This document shows, one piece after another, positions 28,144 to 35,331 of a DNA stretch of 64,000 bases (within the stretch, counting starts at the first letter, position 1; the number at the start of each line of letters is the position of its first letter). Origin of the DNA: Verrucomicrobiales bacterium (lineage in GTDB: Bacteria; Verrucomicrobiota; Verrucomicrobiia; Verrucomicrobiales; DEV007). The position numbers and the translations under genes are program-made. The DNA is taken from contig DUBC01000008.1 in NCBI GenBank assembly GCA_012960505.1, positions 62,001-126,000 of the forward strand, given 5' to 3'. The notes beneath the pieces are model-generated. The model was not told where the DNA came from. It saw only the letters and a list, made by a program, of their open reading frames with translations, and searched no databases.

Positions 28144-28422
28144 CTACTTTACCACGGAAGCGTTTCTTTTTGATTGGATCAACTCAACTGTAAAACGAAT
28201 ACTGTCATTCCAGCGATAACCCACGTCGGTGAGAACTCTAAGATGTGGTCTGGACTGTCTTTTATTTCCAAGAACTGAAATAGCACGAGATGGAATCAAG
28301 ATTTTCCTGCCTATAAAATCTCTCAAGTTATCTACAGAATCACTAACTTCATAGAGAAGCAGCTTAACTAATGACGGGACTAATAAGATTAAAATGATAA
28401 CAATTAAGTAGTATTTTTTTAT
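28144..28422 (-). CDS. Possible small membrane-anchored protein, unusual start
   Basis: An open frame of 92 codons follows the esterase gene on the minus strand. Its first part reads KKYYLIVIILILLVPSLVKLLL, a classic N-terminal anchor, followed by about 65 polar, basic residues (for example RDFIGRKILIPSRAI). No ATG, GTG or TTG lies before the hydrophobic segment. An ATA at 28420-28422 sits six bases after an AGGAG in the end of the upstream gene, in the position a start codon should have. TTG at 28326 would give only the 60-residue polar part. It could use a non-canonical start, or be a gene that lost its ATG. No family is recognised. Confidence 0.35.
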   Translation of the reverse strand: MKKYYLIVIILILLVPSLVKLLLYEVSDSVDNLRDFIGRKILIPSRAISVLGNKRQSRPHLRVLTDVGYRWNDSIRFTVELIQSKRNASVVK

Positions 28423-29231
28423 TAATTTCTCCTCTTCTTAGAAAACATCCATCGATAAAATTCAGGCCCTGAGAGTACGGTCCGTTTTGCTCCATGAGCT
28501 TCGTTAGGATAAATTTTAATTTTCGCCTGACCCCCACCCGCTTTTCGAATTGCAGCAACCATACGTTCAGAACGTTCAGCTGGAACGACTCGGTCCTTCT
28601 TTCCAGCAAAAGCGTAAACAGGAACTTGAGCAAGTTTAGCCGCCCATTTATCTAAATCAGGAGTAACGTCCTTAGGACCTCCAGGGCCAATTCCACCAAC
28701 GATGGGCAAAATAGCTGCAAAGTGCTCAGGATTATGCCCCCCCCAAAGCCATGAACCATAACCTCCAAAACTGTTACCAGTTAGATAGATCCTGTTGGCA
28801 TCCATGGGTAGAGTTTTTTTCAACTGCTCAAGAAACAAGTTAAGTTCTTCAACTTTCCATGTTCCTCTCCCTCCATTCCTCGATTCTTTTAAGCATTGTG
28901 GAGCAATAATAATGCACTGCTCTTTGGTGAACTTTTGAATTCCTTTTAATAGAGGCATTACCTGCCGTTTAATCACATTTATGTCATTCCCTTTTCCTCC
29001 TGCACCATGAAGATAAATTATTAATGGAGTTTTTAATTTAGGGTTTTTCTTTGGAACAAAAGCTACGAACTGAGAATTTAGTGATTCGACCTTATGAAGG
29101 ATATTTTTATCAAGGCTCAGAGATTTTAGGTCTTCATTACTATCTTCAGCACCACAAATTGTTGGATTTTCAGCATTACCATAAGCAAAACCAAGTGCCG
29201 CAATTGAAGTAATTATAACTATTTTTTTCAT
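28422..29231 (-). CDS. Secreted alpha/beta-hydrolase esterase
   Basis: A 269-residue protein with a signal peptide (about 1-20, ending YGNA). The hydrolase fold is evident: IIYLHGAGGKGN (oxyanion region), nucleophile elbow GNSFGGYGS with Ser154, acid FAGKKDRVV with Asp213 and base NEAHGA with His246. This arrangement matches predicted esterases related to PHB depolymerase/LpqC and feruloyl-type enzymes, which act on ester bonds in polymers. The substrate is not readable. Its ATG overlaps the stop of the upstream small secreted protein (TAATG), so the two are coupled. It belongs to the exported block and may remove acyl decorations from polysaccharide, which is inference. Confidence 0.84.
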   Translation of the reverse strand: MKKIVIITSIAALGFAYGNAENPTICGAEDSNEDLKSLSLDKNILHKVESLNSQFVAFVPKKNPKLKTPLIIYLHGAGGKGNDINVIKRQVMPLLKGIQKFTKEQCIIIAPQCLKESRNGGRGTWKVEELNLFLEQLKKTLPMDANRIYLTGNSFGGYGSWLWGGHNPEHFAAILPIVGGIGPGGPKDVTPDLDKWAAKLAQVPVYAFAGKKDRVVPAERSERMVAAIRKAGGGQAKIKIYPNEAHGAKRTVLSGPEFYRWMFSKKRRN

Positions 29232-29668
29232 TATTTATTTTCTATATCAAAGCCATTGGGCATTACTGCTGAATAAGCATTATCTTTTTTATCATAAAGG
29301 TAAGCTGTGATTTTATCTCCTTTTTTAGGTATTCTCTCATGCCCTTGCGATCCTGGATAAGAAGGGATTCTGACACTAGGCGTCCATGCTCTAATTATAA
29401 TTTTGTCAGTTAATTTAATTTCAGAACCTTTTCCAATACCAGTGACCTTGACTTTAATTGTAAAGATACGATCAAGATGAACACCAAAAGCTCTTTCTGT
29501 TTTAGACTTTCGAATCATCGAAGTTACCTCAAGGACTTCACCAGTAACAATATGACTTGCAATTTCTTTTAATGCTTTAGGGCTTAGGGGCGCGATAGCT
29601 GCCCATGCAAAACCAACCTGTAGAACTAAGAATCCAATAGTTGATAACAAAAAATTATATTTTTTCAT
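29231..29668 (-). CDS. Small secreted protein of unknown function
   Basis: A 145-residue protein starting at ATG 29668 with a clear signal peptide (KKYNFLLSTIGFLVLQVGFA, cleavage near AWA). The mature region is beta-rich (VTGEVLEVTSMIRKS ... FTIKVKVTGIGKGSEIKLTDKIIIRAW ... GDKITAYLYDKKDN) and resembles a small OB- or beta-barrel-like domain. I recognise no named family. It is the first gene of a coupled pair with the esterase and lies about 54 bases from the tRNA-Arg gene. Confidence 0.7.
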   Translation of the reverse strand: MKKYNFLLSTIGFLVLQVGFAWAAIAPLSPKALKEIASHIVTGEVLEVTSMIRKSKTERAFGVHLDRIFTIKVKVTGIGKGSEIKLTDKIIIRAWTPSVRIPSYPGSQGHERIPKKGDKITAYLYDKKDNAYSAVMPNGFDIENK

Positions 29669-29721
29669 CAATTATTATATACGAATAAAGAACCACCATT
29701 GCTTTCCTTAGACAAAAAAAG

Positions 29722-29795
29722 CACGCCCGAGAGGATTCGAACCCCCAACTTCCTGATCCGTAATCAGGCACTCTATCCAGTTGAGCTACGGGCGC
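29722..29795 (-). tRNA. tRNA-Arg (anticodon ACG)
   Basis: The minus strand folds as a tRNA: acceptor stem GCGCCCG with CGGGCGT (one G-U pair), D-arm GCTC ... GAGT, anticodon stem CCTGA/TCAGG with loop TTACGGA giving anticodon ACG (29759-29761), and a T-arm with GGTTCGAATCC. The 3' CCA is not encoded. A run of seven T on the transcribed strand (29714-29720) follows closely and can serve as terminator. The 3' end points toward the exported-protein block at lower coordinates. Confidence 0.96.
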
Positions 29796-29968
29796 TTATT
29801 TTATTAATAGAATTATATAACAAATTTCGTTTAAAAGAATGGATAGATAAGCAAAACACTAGCTTTCCGCAACATAAAGTTTAAAGGATTTCAGGCTCAC
29901 GATTTACAAATCAGCATTCTATTATATTGCAAATATCTACTAGTAATTAATGCCTAATTCCTTCTGTC

Positions 29969-29995
29969 CCTTTATTGAATCACTATTCATAAAGG
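29969..29995. repeat. Inverted repeat in the gap between tRNA-Arg and a wHTH gene
   Basis: CCTTTATTGAAT and ATTCATAAAGG form an 11-base-pair hairpin with one bulged T and a CACT loop. It lies about 55 bases beyond the 3' end of the winged-helix gene (minus strand), in a 255-base gap with no other gene. It lacks a T-tract, so it may stabilise or terminate that transcript by another route, or be a protein-binding site. The rest of the gap shows nothing recognisable. Confidence 0.4.
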
Positions 29996-30050
29996 AATCA
30001 TCTGACTACAAATTAAATACCTAACAAGCCGAAATGATTGGGAATTAGCT

Positions 30051-30464
30051 TTATTTTATAACATAGGTCGTATTTCTTTTTGCCCCCTGTTTCTTCAAAC
30101 CTTTGGTATTCTGAAGAATGTTCCTCACTTGATTTACTGGCCTGCCAACTTTTGCGCAAATTTCAGAAATGCTATGAGGAGAACGTGATATATATTTGTT
30201 TATCTGATTTTGTAATTTTATCTTATCTTCTTTAGTGAGTCTCTGCCGACTCGAAGCGCTTTTAGTGTGAGTCTTTTTATCATTTTTTCTAACGCTGACC
30301 TTGAAGACAAAATCTTCATTGAATGTCTGGACATATTCCTGACCAAGATTCTCTATTTCTTTTTTCTTCTGTATGATTGTTTTTTTTAACTCAGCGCTGG
30401 CTTCACGTTTAAGTGAATCAATTTTTTGCTCTAAAGTTTTAATTTTTTGTATTCTACTAATCAT
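30051..30464 (-). CDS. Coiled-coil plus winged-helix protein, possible DNA-binding
   Basis: A 137-residue basic protein. Residues about 5-50 are a heptad-like charged helix (KTLEQKIDSLKREASAELKK), a likely coiled coil for dimerisation. Residues about 78-137 look like a winged helix: SPHSISEICAKVGRPVNQVRNIL followed by a basic wing KKQGAKRNTTYVIK. The layout recalls small nucleoid-associated or MarR/H-NS-like regulators, but I recognise no specific family. ATG 30464 is preceded by AGAGAGAA, a weak ribosome-binding site. It is a single-gene unit flanked by AT-rich DNA on the upstream side and a hairpin on the downstream side. Confidence 0.62.
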   Translation of the reverse strand: MISRIQKIKTLEQKIDSLKREASAELKKTIIQKKKEIENLGQEYVQTFNEDFVFKVSVRKNDKKTHTKSASSRQRLTKEDKIKLQNQINKYISRSPHSISEICAKVGRPVNQVRNILQNTKGLKKQGAKRNTTYVIK

Positions 30465-30666
30465 TTCTCTCTAGGATATTTATGTTAATTAATGATGTGG
30501 TTTTATATCAAATATAACTTTATAAGTTTATACATTATATGAAAATTATATTGCATTCAAATCTAATATATTAATTATTTTATTAATTTTAATTTCTATT
30601 TTAATAAAATATTTATTCGTACATAATAGAATATATTTGTTTTAAATTCCTCGTGAAAACATGCTA
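30465..30666. other. Very AT-rich intergenic segment
   Basis: About 200 bases of strongly AT-rich DNA with long A/T runs separate the M28 peptidase stop from the start of the winged-helix gene. It must contain the promoter of the latter. Several TATAAT-like hexamers are possible, so I do not assign one. No ORF or stable hairpin is visible. Confidence 0.5.
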
Positions 30667-31605
30667 TTATTTGATTTTTATTTTCATTAACTCCAGCATC
30701 ACTTCTCCAATAATATCCAGATTTTCTTCTGAAATTGATTTCAAATTATCCCGAGAAGTGTGCCACTTCCCTTTGCTAATGTATCGTGAATCAATGATAT
30801 CCAAAGCAGGGATTCCTGCTGCATTAAGAGGAACATGATCATCAGTTATCGGTGTAGGATATATTCCAAATAGAGATCTATGGCCTAAATTTTGAGCAGC
30901 TCGGTAAAGTTCTGATAGTAAATTTGAAGGGGAATCATATGGCGGATCAATACGCATACTCTTGTCACCAACTAGATCAAGAACATAAGCTGATCGTGGC
31001 TTTTTATCAATTGGAGCGCTTCTCCAAAATTTTGCATACTGGCGACTCCCATAAAGACCATCAGTTGGCGTAAAATCAACTAATGCCTCTTCACCATCAA
31101 AGAAAACAAGCTCAACTCCACTTGCTATTTCAGGAGAATTAGAAAAAACTCGAGCCAATTCCAGTAATACTCCAGTACTTGATCCTCCATCGTTCGCTCC
31201 TATAAATTCTACACCTTTTACTATCTTAGTATCGTAATGTGAGCATAATAAAATAACATTTCCCCCATTCTTCCACTCAATATCATTATCACGGGCTATA
31301 GGGAATCGCGCCCTAAGATTAATAAATCTTATAGATCCATTAGGAGTGTCATCATTGAATGATTGGCGAACCGTGAGCCATCCAAACTCTTGCAATTTTC
31401 CCTCTATGTATAAGCGTGCATGCTCAATGGATTGGGTTCCTGGAATGCGAGGACCAAAATTCACCAATTTTTGCACATGCTGATACGCATTGGCGCCTGA
31501 AAATTGACTTTTATTTGGTTTGCATCCCTCCAAAAAAACAAATGCAATACCAAAAAGAAGAGCAAAAGAAATAAGAGTATAGATTCTCTTATAACTAATC
31601 TGCAT
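30667..31605 (-). CDS. M28-family metallopeptidase / glutaminyl cyclase-like lipoprotein
   Basis: A 312-residue protein from ATG 31605 (GTG at 31614 is the alternative). It has a hydrophobic leader and a lipobox-like LEGC, so it is probably a lipoprotein. The zinc-peptidase fold is visible through metal ligands: CSHYDTK, GANDGGSSTGVLLEL, FFDGEEAL (catalytic glutamates), DLVGD and TDDHVPLNAAGIPALDIID. This pattern matches M28 peptidases and especially bacterial/eukaryotic glutaminyl-peptide cyclotransferases; the two cannot be told apart by eye. Its 5' end overlaps the 3' end of parB by 11 bases, so it is probably co-transcribed with parB, an unusual partner. Confidence 0.84.
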   Translation of the reverse strand: MQISYKRIYTLISFALLFGIAFVFLEGCKPNKSQFSGANAYQHVQKLVNFGPRIPGTQSIEHARLYIEGKLQEFGWLTVRQSFNDDTPNGSIRFINLRARFPIARDNDIEWKNGGNVILLCSHYDTKIVKGVEFIGANDGGSSTGVLLELARVFSNSPEIASGVELVFFDGEEALVDFTPTDGLYGSRQYAKFWRSAPIDKKPRSAYVLDLVGDKSMRIDPPYDSPSNLLSELYRAAQNLGHRSLFGIYPTPITDDHVPLNAAGIPALDIIDSRYISKGKWHTSRDNLKSISEENLDIIGEVMLELMKIKIK

Positions 31606-32500
31606 CGGTCGCACCGATCAGCTCAAGTATTCGCTGAAGATCTTCGTTATTGTAATATTCGATTTCAATCTTACCCTTCTTTGTCCCTTGATGAATTTGC
31701 ACTTGCGTAGATAGCCTATCCCTCAAACGTTCCTGAACCTTGGATAAAGCAGCCGATAACTGCCCTTGCGTCTTATTTCTTGAACTTACTGTTTTTTTAG
31801 TATCAGGATTTAAATGCTCACTGATAAGCTTTTCAGCAGTTCTAACAGTCATTCCGCTTTTAATGATTTGATCAGCAAGAACGGTCTGCTCATTTTTAAG
31901 CTTAACACCAAGAATAACCTTGGCATGGCCAATGCTTATGTACCCGGCCACCAGATACTTTTGAACCTCACTCGAAAGGTCAAGGAGGCGCATAGCATTT
32001 GCAACTGTCGCACGATTTTTACCAACTCTTGTTGCGATTTCCTCTTGCGTCATTCCAAAGTCTTTCGCCAATCGTGTATAGGCCTGAGCCTCTTCGACGG
32101 GGTTCAAATCTTCACGCTGAAGATTTTCAATGAGCGCCATTTCAAGAACATCCCTGTCACTCGCTTCACGGAAAATTACAGAAACTGATTCGACCTCTAA
32201 TTTCTGACAGGCCCTCCAACGACGTTCCCCAGCAATAAGCTCCAGTTTACTTTTAACTTTCCGAACAATCAGAGGCTGAATAACTCCATGCTCCCTAATG
32301 GACTCAACAAGCTCATTAAGCGATTCATCACTAAAATGCTTTCTCGGTTGTAGTGGACTCGGCACAATGTCTGTAAGCACGGCGGTAACCACTCGATCTC
32401 CTGGCCCGGGATCCATACTGACAGGCGTTGCTTTGGAACTGTCCTTAGTGACTTTTCCAATTAATGCACCTAATCCTTTTCCTAAAGCCGGTTTGGCCAT
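31595..32500 (-). CDS. parB: ParB/Spo0J-family chromosome partitioning protein
   Basis: ParB binds parS sites, loads onto DNA as a CTP-dependent clamp and works with ParA and SMC to segregate chromosomes. The 301-residue protein has the usual start (KPALGKGLGALIG), the N-terminal CTPase domain with LQPRKHF, HGVIQPLIVR and GERRWRA, then ALIENLQREDLNPVEEA and the helix-turn-helix (FGMTQEEIATRVGKNRATVANAMRLL). Length is typical. No parA lies next to it: the neighbours are infA upstream and the M28 lipoprotein downstream. I found no obvious parS-like palindrome by eye. Confidence 0.96.
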   Translation of the reverse strand: MAKPALGKGLGALIGKVTKDSSKATPVSMDPGPGDRVVTAVLTDIVPSPLQPRKHFSDESLNELVESIREHGVIQPLIVRKVKSKLELIAGERRWRACQKLEVESVSVIFREASDRDVLEMALIENLQREDLNPVEEAQAYTRLAKDFGMTQEEIATRVGKNRATVANAMRLLDLSSEVQKYLVAGYISIGHAKVILGVKLKNEQTVLADQIIKSGMTVRTAEKLISEHLNPDTKKTVSSRNKTQGQLSAALSKVQERLRDRLSTQVQIHQGTKKGKIEIEYYNNEDLQRILELIGATDAD

Positions 32501-32561
32501 GTCATGAGGCTAGGCGAAACTGACGAAACTGGCAAGATAAGCCGTAAGAAAAATAAACCTC

Positions 32562-32583
32562 AAAAAAACAGGATTAAACCTGT
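32562..32583 (-). terminator. Rho-independent terminator of infA
   Basis: Read on the minus strand, ACAGG-TTTAAT-CCTGT forms a five-base-pair stem, immediately followed by a run of seven T. It starts about 30 bases after the infA stop codon. The stem is short but the T-run and placement make it a good intrinsic terminator, and it separates infA from parB. Confidence 0.65.
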
Positions 32584-32612
32584 AATTCGCATCAAATAGA
32601 AATGCGTTAATC

Positions 32613-32927
32613 TTAACCTAATCGATAAGTAATACGGGCCTTATCAATATCGTAAGGAGAAACCTCTAACTTAACCCTATCCCCAACCACCAACCGAATA
32701 AATCTTTTGCGCATTTTGCCGGAAATATGTGCTAATAGCTCATGCCCATTCGACAATTTTACTTTAAACATCGTACCAGCCAATACAGCTGAAATTGTTC
32801 CTTCTGCTTCTTGCGACTTATCAGCACCCGCTCCTTCACGACGACGACGACTTCCGTCCGCGATAGCCCTTTTGTCTACTCTTCTTGAGCGTGCTTTTCG
32901 TGCTCTGGTCCGTTTTTCGTTGCCCAT
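32613..32927 (-). CDS. infA: Translation initiation factor IF-1 with N-terminal extension
   Basis: IF-1 occupies the ribosomal A site during initiation and assists IF-2 and IF-3. The OB-fold core (about residues 40-104) is highly conserved: [40 protein letters not shown] and the terminal [15 protein letters not shown]. The protein has 104 residues, about 30 more than the usual 72. The extra N-terminal part is very basic ([21 protein letters not shown]) and could contact rRNA. The ATG at 32927 is the only start in the frame before the core. The gene is single, ending at the terminator described at 32562-32583. Confidence 0.95.
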   Translation of the reverse strand: MGNEKRTRARKARSRRVDKRAIADGSRRRREGAGADKSQEAEGTISAVLAGTMFKVKLSNGHELLAHISGKMRKRFIRLVVGDRVKLEVSPYDIDKARITYRLG

Positions 32928-33071
32928 AAATAATTAATTTGTCGCTCTCTTAAATCGAAAGTTAATTGTATTCTAACACATTTTTTACACATTTACACAT
33001 TTTCATAAGTTTTATTCATATAAAAATAAATGCAAGCTGCACTCATCAAATCTAAAATCCTTTAAATTGCC

Positions 33072-34340
33072 ATGAGCTTTGATTTTAAATTTTCCTCTTT
33101 CGGAGAAAAACTTGAACAAAAAGGAGGGATCGTGGACCTCATGCAAGATTTGGGAGATGCACTCAATGAACAAACTAGTATGCGAATGATGGGAGGTGGA
33201 AACCCAGCAGCAATACCAGAAGTTCAATCTATTTGGAGAAAACGAACTGCAGAACTTTTAGCAAAAGAAAACAATTTTAATTCAACCTTAGTCAACTACG
33301 ATCCACCATCAGGAAATCCAAAATTCTTAAGTGCAGTTGCAAAAACTCTTAACCATGAATACGGATGGAATTTAAAATCAAAGAACATAGCCGTCACCTC
33401 CGGTGCACAGACTGCCTTCTTTTTTCTATTTAATATACTTGCTGGAAAATTTTCAAATGGTCAGCGGAAAAAGATTTTATTACCATTGGCTCCAGAATAT
33501 ATCGGGTATGCCAATCAGGGAATGACGCAAAATATTTTCGCCGCCCAACCTGCTATAATAGAGGAAAAAGGAAAAAACCAATTCAAGTATCATGTGGACT
33601 TCAAGCAACTTAAAATTAACGATGAGATTGCAGCCATTTGTGTTTCTAGGCCAACTAATCCCAGTGGAAATGTCCTTACTGATCAAGAAATTAATCAACT
33701 CTCAGAAATCTCTAGATCCAAACATATTCCACTGATCATTGATAACGCATATGGGAATCCCTTTCCAGGAGTCATCTTTACAGAGGCAACTCCGATATGG
33801 GATGAACACATCATTTTAACTCTTAGCTTATCAAAGCTTGGTCTTCCTGGCACTAGAACCGGAATCGTAATTGGTTCTGAAAAAATAATAACCGCCGTGA
33901 CTTCAGCAAATGCAGTCGTTGGTCTTGCCAATAACAATATAGGTCAGGCTCTCAGCTTGCCGCTTATTGAAAGTGGAGAGTTAATTAAGATGAGCAAGAA
34001 TCTTATCCAACCATTTTACAAGGAACGTATGTTAAAAGCCCGCTCTTATGTAAAAGACTCTTTCGGCGATACTATTCCTTACAGGCTGCATGAAAGTGAG
34101 GGGGCTTTCTTTTTATGGTTTTGGTTTCCTAGTTTACCTATAACAACAATTCAACTTTACGAAAAACTTAAAAAAAGGAACGTCCTAGTCGTTCCTGGAG
34201 AATATTTCTTCTTTGGATTAGCCGATCAATGGGATCACAGCCATGAATGTATCAGAGTCACCTTTTCGCAATCTGAAAATATCGTGAAAGAAGGAATTCA
34301 AATAATTGCCGAGGAGGTCGCTAAATCGTATGGAATTTAA
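33072..34340 (+). CDS. avtA: Valine-pyruvate aminotransferase
   Basis: AvtA is a pyridoxal-phosphate enzyme that exchanges the amino group between alanine and 2-oxoisovalerate (valine). The 422-residue protein aligns well from memory with E. coli AvtA (417 residues): MMGGGNPAAIPE, LVNYDPPSGNPKFL, LPLAPEYIGYANQGM, KYHVDF, CVSRPTNPSGNVLT, LIIDNAYGNPFPG and LSLSKLGLPGTRTG, where the lysine binds the cofactor, followed by EGAFFLWFWFPSLPITT. The enzyme is of fold-type I. Start is ATG 33072. It converges with mtnP, leaving three bases. The match to the gammaproteobacterial type is notably close. Confidence 0.95.
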   Translation: MSFDFKFSSFGEKLEQKGGIVDLMQDLGDALNEQTSMRMMGGGNPAAIPEVQSIWRKRTAELLAKENNFNSTLVNYDPPSGNPKFLSAVAKTLNHEYGWNLKSKNIAVTSGAQTAFFFLFNILAGKFSNGQRKKILLPLAPEYIGYANQGMTQNIFAAQPAIIEEKGKNQFKYHVDFKQLKINDEIAAICVSRPTNPSGNVLTDQEINQLSEISRSKHIPLIIDNAYGNPFPGVIFTEATPIWDEHIILTLSLSKLGLPGTRTGIVIGSEKIITAVTSANAVVGLANNNIGQALSLPLIESGELIKMSKNLIQPFYKERMLKARSYVKDSFGDTIPYRLHESEGAFFLWFWFPSLPITTIQLYEKLKKRNVLVVPGEYFFFGLADQWDHSHECIRVTFSQSENIVKEGIQIIAEEVAKSYGI

Positions 34341-34343
34341 CCT

Positions 34344-35225
34344 CTATAAGAATCTCCCTATAATCGGCTCAAGCTTTAGTTTTGTTTTCTCTGGCCAAAT
34401 TGAAGGGTCTGTCAAAATTGCATTAGAAAGTGCTGTATGAGCGGGCCAGTTCGGCTCCTTTGGGATTCGAGAGATTACCGCGGAAATAATTTCCTTCGCT
34501 GATTGAGCATTAGCTTTTAAGTGACCCATAACCGTTTCTGCAGTGACTGGATCTTCTTCGATTTTCCAGCAATCATAATCTGTTACCATCGAAAGGGTAG
34601 CTAAAGCCATTTCAGCTTCTCTTGCCAGCTTAGCCTCGGGCAAATTGGTCATCCCTATCACGTCAAAACCTAATCTTTGATTATTCAAAGATTCGGCTCG
34701 AGTCGAGAATGCCGGGCCATCCATATTCACATAAGTTCCCCCATTGTGAACTTTCCCTCGGTGCATCTTATTAGCAGTTTCAAAAAGTAAAGATCTTAAT
34801 TCTTCACTGACAGGATCCCCAAATGCAACATGCACGCATATCCCATCCCCAAAAAAAGTATGCTCATTTCTTCGACTTGTTCTATCAAAATACTGATCAG
34901 GAAGAACGATATCCCTAGGGGCATACTCATCTTGCAAGCTGCCCACAGCTGTCACTGCAATGACCCAACGAACCCCTAAAGATTTAAGTGCCCAGAAGTT
35001 GGCCCTATGATTTAATTCATGAGGCAAGATCGTATGCCCCTTGCCGTGACGAGGAAGAAAAAATACTCTTCTACCTTCAATATGACACTCGGTAATATCG
35101 GCTGAAGGAGCACCGTAAGGTGTTCTTATTACGTGATTATCAATCTTTTCAGCTCCTTCGATCTCGTAAAGCCCGCTACCTCCAATGATAGCAATTGCAG
35201 GCTCTTGATCATCGATATTTGTCAT
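34344..35225 (-). CDS. mtnP: S-methyl-5'-thioadenosine phosphorylase
   Basis: MtnP phosphorolyses methylthioadenosine to adenine and methylthioribose-1-phosphate in methionine salvage. The 293-residue protein has the purine phosphorylase type II motifs: IAIIGGSGLY, TPYGAPSADI, FLPRHGKGHTILPHELNHRAN, VIAVTAVGSLQ, NMDGPAFSTRAES and VIGMTNLPEAKLAREAEM. The length agrees with the family. No other salvage genes are adjacent, but adenine released by it could be used by the apt product at 63.3 kb. The divergent gene downstream of its promoter region is the subtilase-like gene. Confidence 0.95.
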   Translation of the reverse strand: MTNIDDQEPAIAIIGGSGLYEIEGAEKIDNHVIRTPYGAPSADITECHIEGRRVFFLPRHGKGHTILPHELNHRANFWALKSLGVRWVIAVTAVGSLQDEYAPRDIVLPDQYFDRTSRRNEHTFFGDGICVHVAFGDPVSEELRSLLFETANKMHRGKVHNGGTYVNMDGPAFSTRAESLNNQRLGFDVIGMTNLPEAKLAREAEMALATLSMVTDYDCWKIEEDPVTAETVMGHLKANAQSAKEIISAVISRIPKEPNWPAHTALSNAILTDPSIWPEKTKLKLEPIIGRFL

Positions 35226-35331
35226 AATCGCAGATTAACTGGATATAAAAAAAGGTCTAGCTGTAATAAGCTAAATAAGCTTATCTATAACACTATTTAC
35301 CGGAATAGAAACCAAGTGTAATTTTTGTCAA

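Noticed and set aside
31595-32500. Search for a parS site near parB
   Set aside because: No sequence resembling the TGTTTCACGTGAAACA consensus was seen by eye in the window; not reported as a feature.
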